Positions 33,835 through 42,400 of a stretch of 64,000 nucleotides of DNA are shown here, piece by piece. Every line of letters starts with the position of its first letter. Position 1 is the stretch's first letter. The translations under genes and the position numbers were made by a program. The DNA comes from an uncultured Porphyromonadaceae bacterium (GTDB lineage: Bacteria > Bacteroidota > Bacteroidia > Bacteroidales > Barnesiellaceae): positions 48,267 through 112,266 of the forward strand of contig UPYI01000011.1 of assembly GCA_900538555.1 (NCBI GenBank). The letters are read 5' to 3'. The notes under the pieces are model-generated. The model did not search any database, was not told the origin of the DNA, and saw only the letters and a list, made by a program, of their open reading frames with translations.

Positions 33835-35331
33835 ATGAATAAGAAAAACATATACGGCATACTCGCCTGCGCCATGCTATCCCTCCCGTTTACGGCATGC
33901 GACGACTTTCTGCAAAGAGATCCGATCTCGGATATTACCGAGGATATGATGAACAACGGCGAGCAGGGCGACAAATATACCTCCGGGTCACAAATCGAAT
34001 CGTTGCTCAAATCGGCATACAACGACTTCGGCAGCGAATTTTTCCAACTCGACCTCTATATCTATTCCGACGGACAGTCCGACAACGCCTATGCCGGCGA
34101 AGACAAGGCGCAGACCCGTCAAATCGACGAATACACGATGGATGCCAACAACGGCACCGCCGCCCGCGACTGGAAATATCTGTATGCCCAGATCGCCAAA
34201 GCAAACGAGGTGATCGAATGGGCACCCAAAGTAGCCGACCCGTCGTTCAACGAAAACCGCCGGAAAGAGGTCGTGGCGGAAGCCTCGTTCATCAGAGCCT
34301 GGTGCTATTTCTATCTGGTACGCATTTTCGGCGATGTGCCCCTGTCATTGACCAGCATCCCCGAAATATCGTCCGAAAATATCGAGACGGTATATCCGCT
34401 GCTCTATCCGAACCGCGAACCGGCGGAGAAAGTGTACGAACAGATATTCAAGGATCTGGAAACCGCACTCGGCACGAAAGAATACTCCGACGACAAGTTC
34501 GTGGCTTGCCAGCCGCTGGTACATGCGCTCACCGCCGAGGTCTATGCCACTTACGGTGCACCCGACAAGGTGCAGTGGGACAAGGTCCAATACCATGCCT
34601 CGTTAGTGACGAAAGATACCCGCTACGGATTGATAGACGAATTCGACGAACTTTTCGCCCCGAGAGAGGACGGCAGTGCGCTGATGCACGAAAACGGGAA
34701 AGAGTCGCTGTTCGAAATCCCCTATGTAAGCTGGGAAACCCTCGGCAACTGGGCATACCAGATGTTTTTCGGAACCGACTGGAAGAAGTTCAACACGCCG
34801 AGCACCGATCTGGTACGCGCATTCAATCAGGCGGGCGACACGAAACGGCTGAACGCCTCGATCCGTTATGAAGATGTTTCGGCATACTGGACCGACCCGT
34901 ACTGGCCTACCAGCCGCTACCCGTTCTGCTGGAAGATCCGTCTGAACGAAAAAGGCAATATCACGCTTCTCCGGCTGGCAGCCGTCATTCTGCTGCATGC
35001 CGAAGCGGAAAACGAACTGGACAACCTCGATGAATCCAAACGCCTGCTGAAACGTGTGCGCGACCGCGCCGGATTGGGAGAGGTCAAAGCCGACAACAAG
35101 GAACAGATGCGCGAAGCGATCGCTCTCGAACGCCGGCTCGAACTCTGCTTCGAAGGTTACCGCTGGTTCGATCTGAAACGTACCGGAAAAGCCATCCAGA
35201 CCATGAACCGGTGCAGCGACCACCAAAACACATACGCCAAGAGCAGCCTGACGGAAGAGAAACTCTTGTGGCCTATACCGCAGTCGGAACGCGACAACAA
35301 CGACCAACTGACACAAAACCCGGGATATTAA
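33835..35331 (+). CDS. SusD/RagB family glycan-binding lipoprotein
   Basis: The 498-aa protein forms the lid over SusC and captures glycans at the cell surface. A signal peptide ends in a lipobox (SLPFTAC) followed by DDFLQRDPISDITE, a typical SusD start. TPR-rich helices follow with EVVAEASFIRAWCYFYLVRI and the C-terminal REAIALERRLELCFEGYRWFDLKRTGK. ATG at 33835 is preferred over 33826 as the signal peptide start. It is the direct partner of the SusC gene just before it. Confidence 0.95.
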   Translation: MNKKNIYGILACAMLSLPFTACDDFLQRDPISDITEDMMNNGEQGDKYTSGSQIESLLKSAYNDFGSEFFQLDLYIYSDGQSDNAYAGEDKAQTRQIDEYTMDANNGTAARDWKYLYAQIAKANEVIEWAPKVADPSFNENRRKEVVAEASFIRAWCYFYLVRIFGDVPLSLTSIPEISSENIETVYPLLYPNREPAEKVYEQIFKDLETALGTKEYSDDKFVACQPLVHALTAEVYATYGAPDKVQWDKVQYHASLVTKDTRYGLIDEFDELFAPREDGSALMHENGKESLFEIPYVSWETLGNWAYQMFFGTDWKKFNTPSTDLVRAFNQAGDTKRLNASIRYEDVSAYWTDPYWPTSRYPFCWKIRLNEKGNITLLRLAAVILLHAEAENELDNLDESKRLLKRVRDRAGLGEVKADNKEQMREAIALERRLELCFEGYRWFDLKRTGKAIQTMNRCSDHQNTYAKSSLTEEKLLWPIPQSERDNNDQLTQNPGY

Positions 35332-35363
35332 CCTGACATCCATTACAGAAAACCAAACTCACG

Positions 35364-36731
35364 ATGAAACCTATCAAACATATCGCATATTGCGGCGTTA
35401 TCTCGTTGCTCGCCTTCACTGCCTGCGACGACGAAAATGAAACGGTAAAATCCATTCCGGTCATTCACGAAGCCGGTATCTCCGGCGACAACCTCACATA
35501 CGGTGACGAAATCACTTTCCATGCCGAGATAAGCGACGAGACGACACCGCTCTCCACGCTCGAAATCGCCATGGAGGCTAACGACATCTCCATATTCAAA
35601 AAGAGCGTACGCACCAAAGGCAACCATGCCGAAGTAAACGAAACGTTCACCATTCCGTTCGTTAAAGGTTCGCTCAAAGAATCCTCGATGAAAATCAGAT
35701 TAGAAGCGATCAACATCAACGGATACAGCACCGTACAATATCTCGACAACATCAAATTAGTACGCCCGGCATTCAACCGGCTCACACTGAAAAACAACGA
35801 CGGAACGGTTGTCTCCCTGACTCCCCGGAGCGGCAGCGACGATATTTTCGAAAGCCCCGAAGGCAATTACAGCAACTCGCTGCAATGCCGCATCTACGAA
35901 AACAGCGACGAAAGCGGTTATCAGTGGGCGGAAGTAAACGGACTATTAGGTCTGGCTACCGAACTCGATGCGGACTATAAATTTTCAGACCCGCTGTTCG
36001 AAGAGGTAAAACGCATCACGTTCGACATGCAAAATTTCGAACTCGCATTCGAAGGCAGACGCAAAGAGATCATGGCAATCAACGGAACCGAAATGACCAA
36101 CGGATACACCAAATCGGTGCAGAGCAACAACGCCGTCATCGAACAGACGGTGGAAAACAACGAATGGCTCACCGTCACGTTAAGCCTTACCCAAGACCAG
36201 ACCGTGACCTTCTCCGGATTCAACAACCTCGATGCCGCGCTTACCGCCGACTACTTCACCAACACGGGCAAAGGGTATTCTTTTGCAGGCGAAAGCGGGA
36301 CATACGTGCTGAACTACCACATCGCCACCAATTTCTTCTATATCGAGCAGCCGTTGGCGACAGCTCCTGCCGGATACTGGCTGCGCGGGTGGGGCGTACG
36401 ACGTCCGAGCGCGAACCCGTCGCTGTTCCAGACGAGCTGGGACTGGAACTATCCCTACGACTATGTCTACATGCACAGCATCGGAAACAACCGGTACGTG
36501 GCTACCGTACAGTTCGTTCCTACGAACGATGCCGATAAGGGCGTAAACTGTAAAATCTTCTCCGAAGGCGTGCTGTATGGCGAAATCGACGGAGGAATCG
36601 ACGCCAAGAGTCCGCTCATGACCCAAAGCAGCGACAAGAATCTCTTGGGTACAGCCGCGCTTACCGCCGGGAAATACCTGCTCACATTAGACATGAACGA
36701 CAAAACATTAACTTGTGAAAACATTCAATAA
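35364..36731 (+). CDS. SusE-position surface glycan-binding lipoprotein
   Basis: The 455-aa protein has a signal peptide with lipobox (LLAFTAC) followed by DDENETVK. After an N-terminal Ig-like domain (YGDEITFHAEISDE) come beta-rich domains rich in Trp and Tyr near the C-terminus (GYWLRGWGVRRPSANPS, DWNYPYDYVYMH). The position after SusD fits the surface glycan-binding protein of a PUL. I see no catalytic motif. It most likely binds the same glucan that the GH30 enzymes cut. The family name is not certain. Confidence 0.78.
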   Translation: MKPIKHIAYCGVISLLAFTACDDENETVKSIPVIHEAGISGDNLTYGDEITFHAEISDETTPLSTLEIAMEANDISIFKKSVRTKGNHAEVNETFTIPFVKGSLKESSMKIRLEAININGYSTVQYLDNIKLVRPAFNRLTLKNNDGTVVSLTPRSGSDDIFESPEGNYSNSLQCRIYENSDESGYQWAEVNGLLGLATELDADYKFSDPLFEEVKRITFDMQNFELAFEGRRKEIMAINGTEMTNGYTKSVQSNNAVIEQTVENNEWLTVTLSLTQDQTVTFSGFNNLDAALTADYFTNTGKGYSFAGESGTYVLNYHIATNFFYIEQPLATAPAGYWLRGWGVRRPSANPSLFQTSWDWNYPYDYVYMHSIGNNRYVATVQFVPTNDADKGVNCKIFSEGVLYGEIDGGIDAKSPLMTQSSDKNLLGTAALTAGKYLLTLDMNDKTLTCENIQ

Positions 36732-36750
36732 CCTTAATCCGACTATTCTC

Positions 36751-38172
36751 ATGAGACATTTATTCATAGCCGGCGGCAGCTTGCTTCTCGGCATGTCGAT
36801 CGCCTGCAACCCGATAAAAGAACTCGATCCGGACACGCCCGCCATTACGTCGGGCGACGTGATCGCACACTTCACCAGCGCGAACGAATCGAAACTGTTC
36901 CAAACCGACTACATCGACTACTCCGACGATCTGGGCAATTTCACGATCCAGTTGAAACCCGACCAGACCTATCAGGAAATCGACGGATTCGGCGCTGCGC
37001 TCACCGGCTCGGCAGCCTGCCTGCTTACCAACGAAATGGACGCTTCGTCGCGCACGGCTTTGTTGAAAGAGCTGTTCGATCCGATCAACGGCATCGGCAT
37101 CAGTTACCTGAGGCTCACGATCGGCTCTTCCGACTTCTCGATGGGCGATTACACCTACTGCGATGAAAAAGGCATCGAAAATTTTGCGATTCCGGAAATC
37201 GACCGGAACGAACTCCTGCCGATCGTCAAAGAGATCGTCTCCATCAACCCGAACATCAAACTGATGGCTACACCGTGGTCGGCTCCGGCATGGATGAAGA
37301 CGAACAACTCGATGAAAGGCGGTTCGCTCAAAGACGAATGTATGGCAGACTATGCCGAATATTTTGTCAAATACATCCGGGCATTCGAAGCGGAAGGCAT
37401 ACGGTTCGATGCCATCACCACCCAAAACGAACCCGACCATGAGACCACCGGCATGCCTTCGATGAAAATGAGCTGGCAACAACAGTCCACGTTCATCCGC
37501 GAACACCTCGGTCCTCGTTTCCGGGCAGAAAACATCACGACCAAAATCCTGTTGCTCGACCACAACTGGGATCTGTGGGAATATCCCGTCAATATCCTGA
37601 ACGACCGGCAGACCGCCCAATACGTAGCCGGAACGGCATTCCACGGATACGGCGGATCGGTGAACCAAATGGCAAATGTACGCGAAGCACATCCCGACAA
37701 AGAGCTGTTCTTTACCGAACAGTCCGGCGGAGGGTGGGGCGGCGGCTTCTCCGGCGACCTCATCTGGTTCTCCCGCGACATATTCATCGGCACGATGAAC
37801 CAGAACTGCCGCAATGCCCTGCTCTGGAATCTGGCTCTCGACGACCTCAACGGGCCGCAAAACGGAGGCTGTACCAATTGCCGCGGCGTGGTGACGGTAA
37901 ACGGCAACCAAGTGATGCGCAACGTCGAATATTACGTACTTGCCCAATTCGCCAAATACACGCAACCGGGAGCGAAACGCATCGGCTACAACATTGCCGG
38001 TACTCAACCGACCAAATTCTACATATCGGCGATAACCAACCCCGACGGCAGTTGCGTCGTATTCGTACTGAACGACACCGAGGCGGTGCAGAACTTCTCT
38101 ATCCGGTTCGGAGAAAAACGGATCACCTACCAGATTTCTGCCGCCACCGTAGGTACTTTCGTGTTGAAATAA
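36751..38172 (+). CDS. Glycoside hydrolase family 30, lipoprotein (probable beta-1,6-glucanase)
   Basis: The 473-aa enzyme has a lipobox (GMSIAC) and so should sit on the outer membrane surface. The GH30 barrel begins EIDGFGAALTGSAACLL. The acid/base Glu is in TTQNEPDHE (residue 227) and the nucleophile Glu in FFTEQSGGGWGG (residue 323). The ATG at 36751 gives a signal peptide; an earlier frame start at 36715 overlaps the preceding gene. GH30 covers glucosylceramidases, beta-1,6-glucanases and xylanases; the nearby GH3 and SusCD favour endo-beta-1,6-glucanase. It shares long nearly identical stretches with the next gene. Confidence 0.9.
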   Translation: MRHLFIAGGSLLLGMSIACNPIKELDPDTPAITSGDVIAHFTSANESKLFQTDYIDYSDDLGNFTIQLKPDQTYQEIDGFGAALTGSAACLLTNEMDASSRTALLKELFDPINGIGISYLRLTIGSSDFSMGDYTYCDEKGIENFAIPEIDRNELLPIVKEIVSINPNIKLMATPWSAPAWMKTNNSMKGGSLKDECMADYAEYFVKYIRAFEAEGIRFDAITTQNEPDHETTGMPSMKMSWQQQSTFIREHLGPRFRAENITTKILLLDHNWDLWEYPVNILNDRQTAQYVAGTAFHGYGGSVNQMANVREAHPDKELFFTEQSGGGWGGGFSGDLIWFSRDIFIGTMNQNCRNALLWNLALDDLNGPQNGGCTNCRGVVTVNGNQVMRNVEYYVLAQFAKYTQPGAKRIGYNIAGTQPTKFYISAITNPDGSCVVFVLNDTEAVQNFSIRFGEKRITYQISAATVGTFVLK

Positions 38173-38191
38173 CCGTAATACCCGACCGAAG

Positions 38192-40024
38192 ATGAAAACA
38201 CGATGGATACTCCTCATCGCCCTGCTCACGATTCTGCCCCTCCGGGCGGAACAGCGGTTTCCGGTCACACTGAAAGTGATCGATGCCAGCGCGGGCGAAC
38301 TGACCGGAGATGACAAACACCGCGATGAAAACGTGATCTGCTGGATGTCGGATGCAATCCGCACATCGGGCGACTGGTGGTGTCCGATGTATTACGACGC
38401 ACAACGCGCCCCCGAAGGGAAACTGATCAAGGAGAACGAGCGGTGGACATGGCAAATCACCGTACAGGCTCCCGCCGGAAACTACGAATGGAATCCGTAT
38501 CTGAAATCGTCGGACTGGAAAGAGATCAATAAAAACATCACCTATTGGGGCGAAGGAAATCTGAAATTCTCAGTCTCCCATTCCGGCAACGTATCGGGAA
38601 CAACGGAAATAACCCTGAACCGCCCGAGCGGAAAAAAACGGAGCGTCACCCTTTCGTTCGTAGACCGCACCGCCGACCGCCGGTCGTTAGGCAGCCTGTC
38701 CGCCAACACGGCAAAAGGATATTTTACCAGCGCCGACCAATCCATGCTGTTCTACAACGAAAACCTGCCGGTCGCTACCGGTGAGCTGGAATCGGTTCTG
38801 ACCATAGATCCGGAACAACGCTACCAGCCGATCGACGGGTTCGGAGCCGCACTCACCGGCTCGTCCGCCTACCTGATCACACAATTGGCGGAAGAACAAC
38901 GGAAAGCCCTGTTGCAAGAGCTGTTCGATCCGGTTGTCGGTATCGGAATCAGCTACCTGCGTATCACCATCGGCGCATCCGATTTCTCGACAGCCGATTA
39001 TACCTATTGCGACACCGAGGGTATCGACCATTTCGCCGTTCCCGAAATCGACCGTCGGGAACTGATCCCGTTGCTGAAAGAGATTACCGCCATCAATCCG
39101 GACATCAAGCTGATGGCTACTCCGTGGTCGGCACCGGCGTGGATGAAACGAAACCGCTCGATCAAAGGCGGATCGCTCGACGACAGGTATATGGCAGACT
39201 TCGCCGAATACCTCGTACGGTTCATCCGGGCTTACGAAGCGGAAGGTATCGTATTCGATGCCATTACCGTACAGAACGAACCCGACCACGAAGCAACCAA
39301 TATCCCCTCGATGAAAATGAGCTGGCAACAACAGTCCACGTTCATCCGCGAACATCTCGGTCCGCGGTTCCGGGCGGAAAACATTCCGGTCAAAATCCTC
39401 CTGCTCGATCACAACTGGGATTTGTGGGAATATCCCGTCAATATCCTGAACGACCGGCAGACCGCCCAATATGTTGCCGGAACGGCATTCCACGGATACG
39501 GCGGTACGGTAGACCAGACTGCCAAAGTATATGAGGCGCATCCCGACAAAGCGATCTACTTCACCGAACAGTCCGGCGGAGGGTGGGGCGGCGGCTTCTC
39601 CGGCGACCTCATCTGGTTCGTTCGCAACGTATTCATCGGTATGCTGAACCAGAACAGCCGCAACGCCTTGTTCTGGAACTTGGCACTCGACAAAGCCGAC
39701 GGGCCTCAAAACGGAGGCTGTACCAATTGCCGGGGGGTCGTGACCATCGACGGCACTCGAATTACCCGGAATGTCGAATACTACATTCTGGCGCAATTCT
39801 GTAAATTCGTGCAACCGGGCGCATACCGGGTGAAACTGGACCGCCGGTCGGTTCCCGACCATTTGGAAACGACAGCCATAGCCAATGCCGACGGTAGCTA
39901 CGTCGTATTCGTACTGAACAACGGCAACAGCGAATGTTCGTTCACGTTGCGTAGCGGCGACCGGAAAATCAACCACACGCTGCCCCGAAAGACAATCGGC
40001 ACTTATATCTTGAATTTCAAATAA
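38192..40024 (+). CDS. Glycoside hydrolase family 30 with N-terminal module, periplasmic or secreted
   Basis: The 610-aa protein has a signal peptide (LLTILPLRA) but no lipobox. Residues about 20-160 form a module that begins FPVTLKVIDASAGEL and ends near EITLNRPSGKK. The same module recurs in the next two proteins. The GH30 domain follows from about residue 200. Its acid/base Glu lies in VQNEPDHE (residue 363) and the nucleophile Glu in YFTEQSGGGWGG (residue 459). It is 20 bases after the first GH30. Differing location and module suggest a second cut on shorter or bound oligosaccharides. Confidence 0.9.
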   Translation: MKTRWILLIALLTILPLRAEQRFPVTLKVIDASAGELTGDDKHRDENVICWMSDAIRTSGDWWCPMYYDAQRAPEGKLIKENERWTWQITVQAPAGNYEWNPYLKSSDWKEINKNITYWGEGNLKFSVSHSGNVSGTTEITLNRPSGKKRSVTLSFVDRTADRRSLGSLSANTAKGYFTSADQSMLFYNENLPVATGELESVLTIDPEQRYQPIDGFGAALTGSSAYLITQLAEEQRKALLQELFDPVVGIGISYLRITIGASDFSTADYTYCDTEGIDHFAVPEIDRRELIPLLKEITAINPDIKLMATPWSAPAWMKRNRSIKGGSLDDRYMADFAEYLVRFIRAYEAEGIVFDAITVQNEPDHEATNIPSMKMSWQQQSTFIREHLGPRFRAENIPVKILLLDHNWDLWEYPVNILNDRQTAQYVAGTAFHGYGGTVDQTAKVYEAHPDKAIYFTEQSGGGWGGGFSGDLIWFVRNVFIGMLNQNSRNALFWNLALDKADGPQNGGCTNCRGVVTIDGTRITRNVEYYILAQFCKFVQPGAYRVKLDRRSVPDHLETTAIANADGSYVVFVLNNGNSECSFTLRSGDRKINHTLPRKTIGTYILNFK

Positions 40025-40048
40025 ATATTCACTTTAAAAACATAAGTT

Positions 40049-42316
40049 ATGAAAACACGCTACTTCTTACCGGCTTTGATCGCTTTACTAAGCGGACAAA
40101 TCGCATTAGCCGACGGAACTTTCCCCGTTACCCTGAAAGTCATCGACAAAACCGGCGGCGAAATTACCAATAACGTAAACGACAACAACGAAACCAATGT
40201 CTACTGCTGGATTTCGGACGGGATAAGCACCGAAAGCCCCGACTGGTGGGATGCCATGTACAACGATGCCACCTACGGCAAAACCGGCGAACTGATCAAA
40301 ACAGACGACAGCTGGATATGGCAAATCACCGTACAAGCACCGGTCGGCACACACGAGTGGAATCCGAGCATGAAAACGCTGGGCTGGAAAGAGATCAATA
40401 AAAACGTAGCCTATTTCGGCGAAGGCAACCGGATATTCACCGTTGCCGAAGACGGGTCGGTCAGCGGCGACACCGAAGTGGTGCTGAACCGTCCGAGCGG
40501 AAACAAGACCAGCGTAAAACTGGCTTTCGTAGACCAAAGCACAGAGAAGAAATCGAACAATCCCGGCGGAACGGAAGACCGGAAAAATATCGTGGTCGAG
40601 GGCAACGGCAATCTGTGGCAGGTGATCAATGCCGAATCGGGTGGCAACTGGCTCTACGGCATGTACACCGACGAAACCACATTCCCGTTAGGCAACCTCA
40701 TGGAAACGGATAACGAACTGCGTTGGGAAGTCACCTTCCAGCTCGACGACAACACGGTGTATGCGTGGCGTCCGAGAATCCAGTCGTGGGGATGCGCCAT
40801 TATTAACGAAGGCTTCTACACCTATCAGCCGGGCGGCGACGGATTCATCTACTTCTCGATCGACGAAGAGGGTAATATCACCGGCGAAACGGAGCTGGTA
40901 ATGGCATCGGAAAAAACGAACTATAACCTGACACTGAACGTAGACATGAACGGCACGACGGTCGATGCAGCCGGCGTACACGTTGCCGGATCGTTCAACA
41001 GCTGGAACACGACGACAACCGAACTGACCGATGCCGACGGCGACGGCATTTATTCCGTCACGATTTCCGTTCCGGCAAGCAACGAACCCTACCAATACAA
41101 ATTCCTGAACGGAAACGCATGGGGTAAGGAAGAGATCGTATTCGGCGAATGCGCCTACCGCACCAACCGCATAGCTTACGTCACCGACGGCGATGTCACC
41201 ATGCCGGTATCCGTATTCGGTTATTGCGGAACAACCCCCGAACTGAAAGGCATCCGCGTAGCCTGCATCGGCGACAGCAACACCGAAGGTGCCGGAGCTT
41301 CCGACGTATTCACCCAATCGTGGCCTATACAGATGCGCGACTTCCTCGGAGAAGAGTATTATACCGAAAACTTGGGCGTATCGGGCGCAACGTTGATGAA
41401 ACTGCCCGATCCGTGGGGCGCATGGACCAACGACGTAAGCGAATGTTACTCGCACACGAAACTGTTTAATCCCGATGTAATCCTCATCGCCTTAGGTACG
41501 AACGACTCGAAGACCGGCTATTGGGGCACACGCGATTTCCAAGCCGACTACACCGAACTTATCGAAGAGTTCCGCAACTATCCGTCGCAACCCGAAATAT
41601 ACATGATCACCCCGATCAAAGCCTTCGAAAACGGCTACGGCATCAGCGACGACAACATCCGTAACGGCGTGATACCCGCTATCAACGAACTGTCGAAGAA
41701 CCTGATGGTTCCGGTGATCGACTGGTATGCCGAAACAGCATCGCTCACGCAGGCAAACGATATTCCCGACGGCGTGCATGCCAACGACGCTACCTTGCGC
41801 ATCATGGCTGAAAAGGCGGCAGAAATCATGCTCATGACCAAGCCGGTCGTCATTGCCAACGCTTCCTCCTCTGCCGAATATGCCGGATACCGCTGGTATC
41901 TGAACGGAGCGTACATCGAAAACAGCGACCGGTCTACCTACTCGGCAACAGAGAGTGGTACATATCATGTAGCCGTGAAGATCGATGCGGCAAGCGATGA
42001 TGTCATCGTATCGGAAGGCATCCGGATCACCGCTTCCGAATCCGATCCGGTAACATTAGGTATCAACAACGCCACCGGAATGGTAGAAAACGTATCGGCT
42101 AAAACCGTCGGAATCGCAGCTTTCGAAAACCATCTGAAAATATACGATGCCGACAATGCCGCCGTGCGTATCTATACGGTTGCCGGAATAGAGGTAAAAG
42201 CGGTATCGCACCTGAACGGATCGGTTTCGATCGACCTGTCAGACCTCCCCAACGGAATCTATGTCTGCCGATTGAACGAAGCGAACGGAACCCGTACACT
42301 TAAATTCGCAAAATAA
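40049..42316 (+). CDS. Multi-domain SGNH esterase with two N-terminal modules and CBM-like domain
   Basis: The 755-aa protein has a signal peptide (GQIALA), then a module at about residues 22-155 (FPVTLKVIDKTGGEI to NRPSGNK). A related, shorter copy at about 165-290 follows. Next comes a CBM20/CBM48-like starch-binding-type fold near 295-400 (GVHVAGSFNSWNTTTTELTD). The SGNH domain starts VACIGDSNTEGAG (Ser about 409) with LIALGTNDSK and ends at IPDGVHAND (about 573), giving a complete Ser-His pair and GTND block. An Ig-like segment (YRWYLNGAYIENSD) and a sorting-like tail finish it. It probably removes ester groups from the glucan. Substrate and acyl group are unknown. Confidence 0.85.
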   Translation: MKTRYFLPALIALLSGQIALADGTFPVTLKVIDKTGGEITNNVNDNNETNVYCWISDGISTESPDWWDAMYNDATYGKTGELIKTDDSWIWQITVQAPVGTHEWNPSMKTLGWKEINKNVAYFGEGNRIFTVAEDGSVSGDTEVVLNRPSGNKTSVKLAFVDQSTEKKSNNPGGTEDRKNIVVEGNGNLWQVINAESGGNWLYGMYTDETTFPLGNLMETDNELRWEVTFQLDDNTVYAWRPRIQSWGCAIINEGFYTYQPGGDGFIYFSIDEEGNITGETELVMASEKTNYNLTLNVDMNGTTVDAAGVHVAGSFNSWNTTTTELTDADGDGIYSVTISVPASNEPYQYKFLNGNAWGKEEIVFGECAYRTNRIAYVTDGDVTMPVSVFGYCGTTPELKGIRVACIGDSNTEGAGASDVFTQSWPIQMRDFLGEEYYTENLGVSGATLMKLPDPWGAWTNDVSECYSHTKLFNPDVILIALGTNDSKTGYWGTRDFQADYTELIEEFRNYPSQPEIYMITPIKAFENGYGISDDNIRNGVIPAINELSKNLMVPVIDWYAETASLTQANDIPDGVHANDATLRIMAEKAAEIMLMTKPVVIANASSSAEYAGYRWYLNGAYIENSDRSTYSATESGTYHVAVKIDAASDDVIVSEGIRITASESDPVTLGINNATGMVENVSAKTVGIAAFENHLKIYDADNAAVRIYTVAGIEVKAVSHLNGSVSIDLSDLPNGIYVCRLNEANGTRTLKFAK

Positions 42317-42325
42317 ATAACCTGC

Positions 42326-42357
42326 CGGGGCAGAGAACCCTAACCGACTCTGCCCCG
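42326..42357 (+). repeat. Intergenic hairpin between the two esterase genes
   Basis: CGGGGCAGAG (42326-42335) pairs perfectly with CTCTGCCCCG (42348-42357) around a 12-base loop. It starts 9 bases after the first esterase stop. No T run follows, so it may stabilise the upstream mRNA or partly terminate. Confidence 0.6.
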
Positions 42358-42400
42358 ACACGATATTTGTCATACCCATAAAACCAGAAAACAAGCGTTT

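Noticed and set aside
36760..38364. A 534-codon frame on the minus strand opposite the first GH30 gene
   Set aside because: It covers a gene with full catalytic motifs on the other strand and has no promoter or family match.
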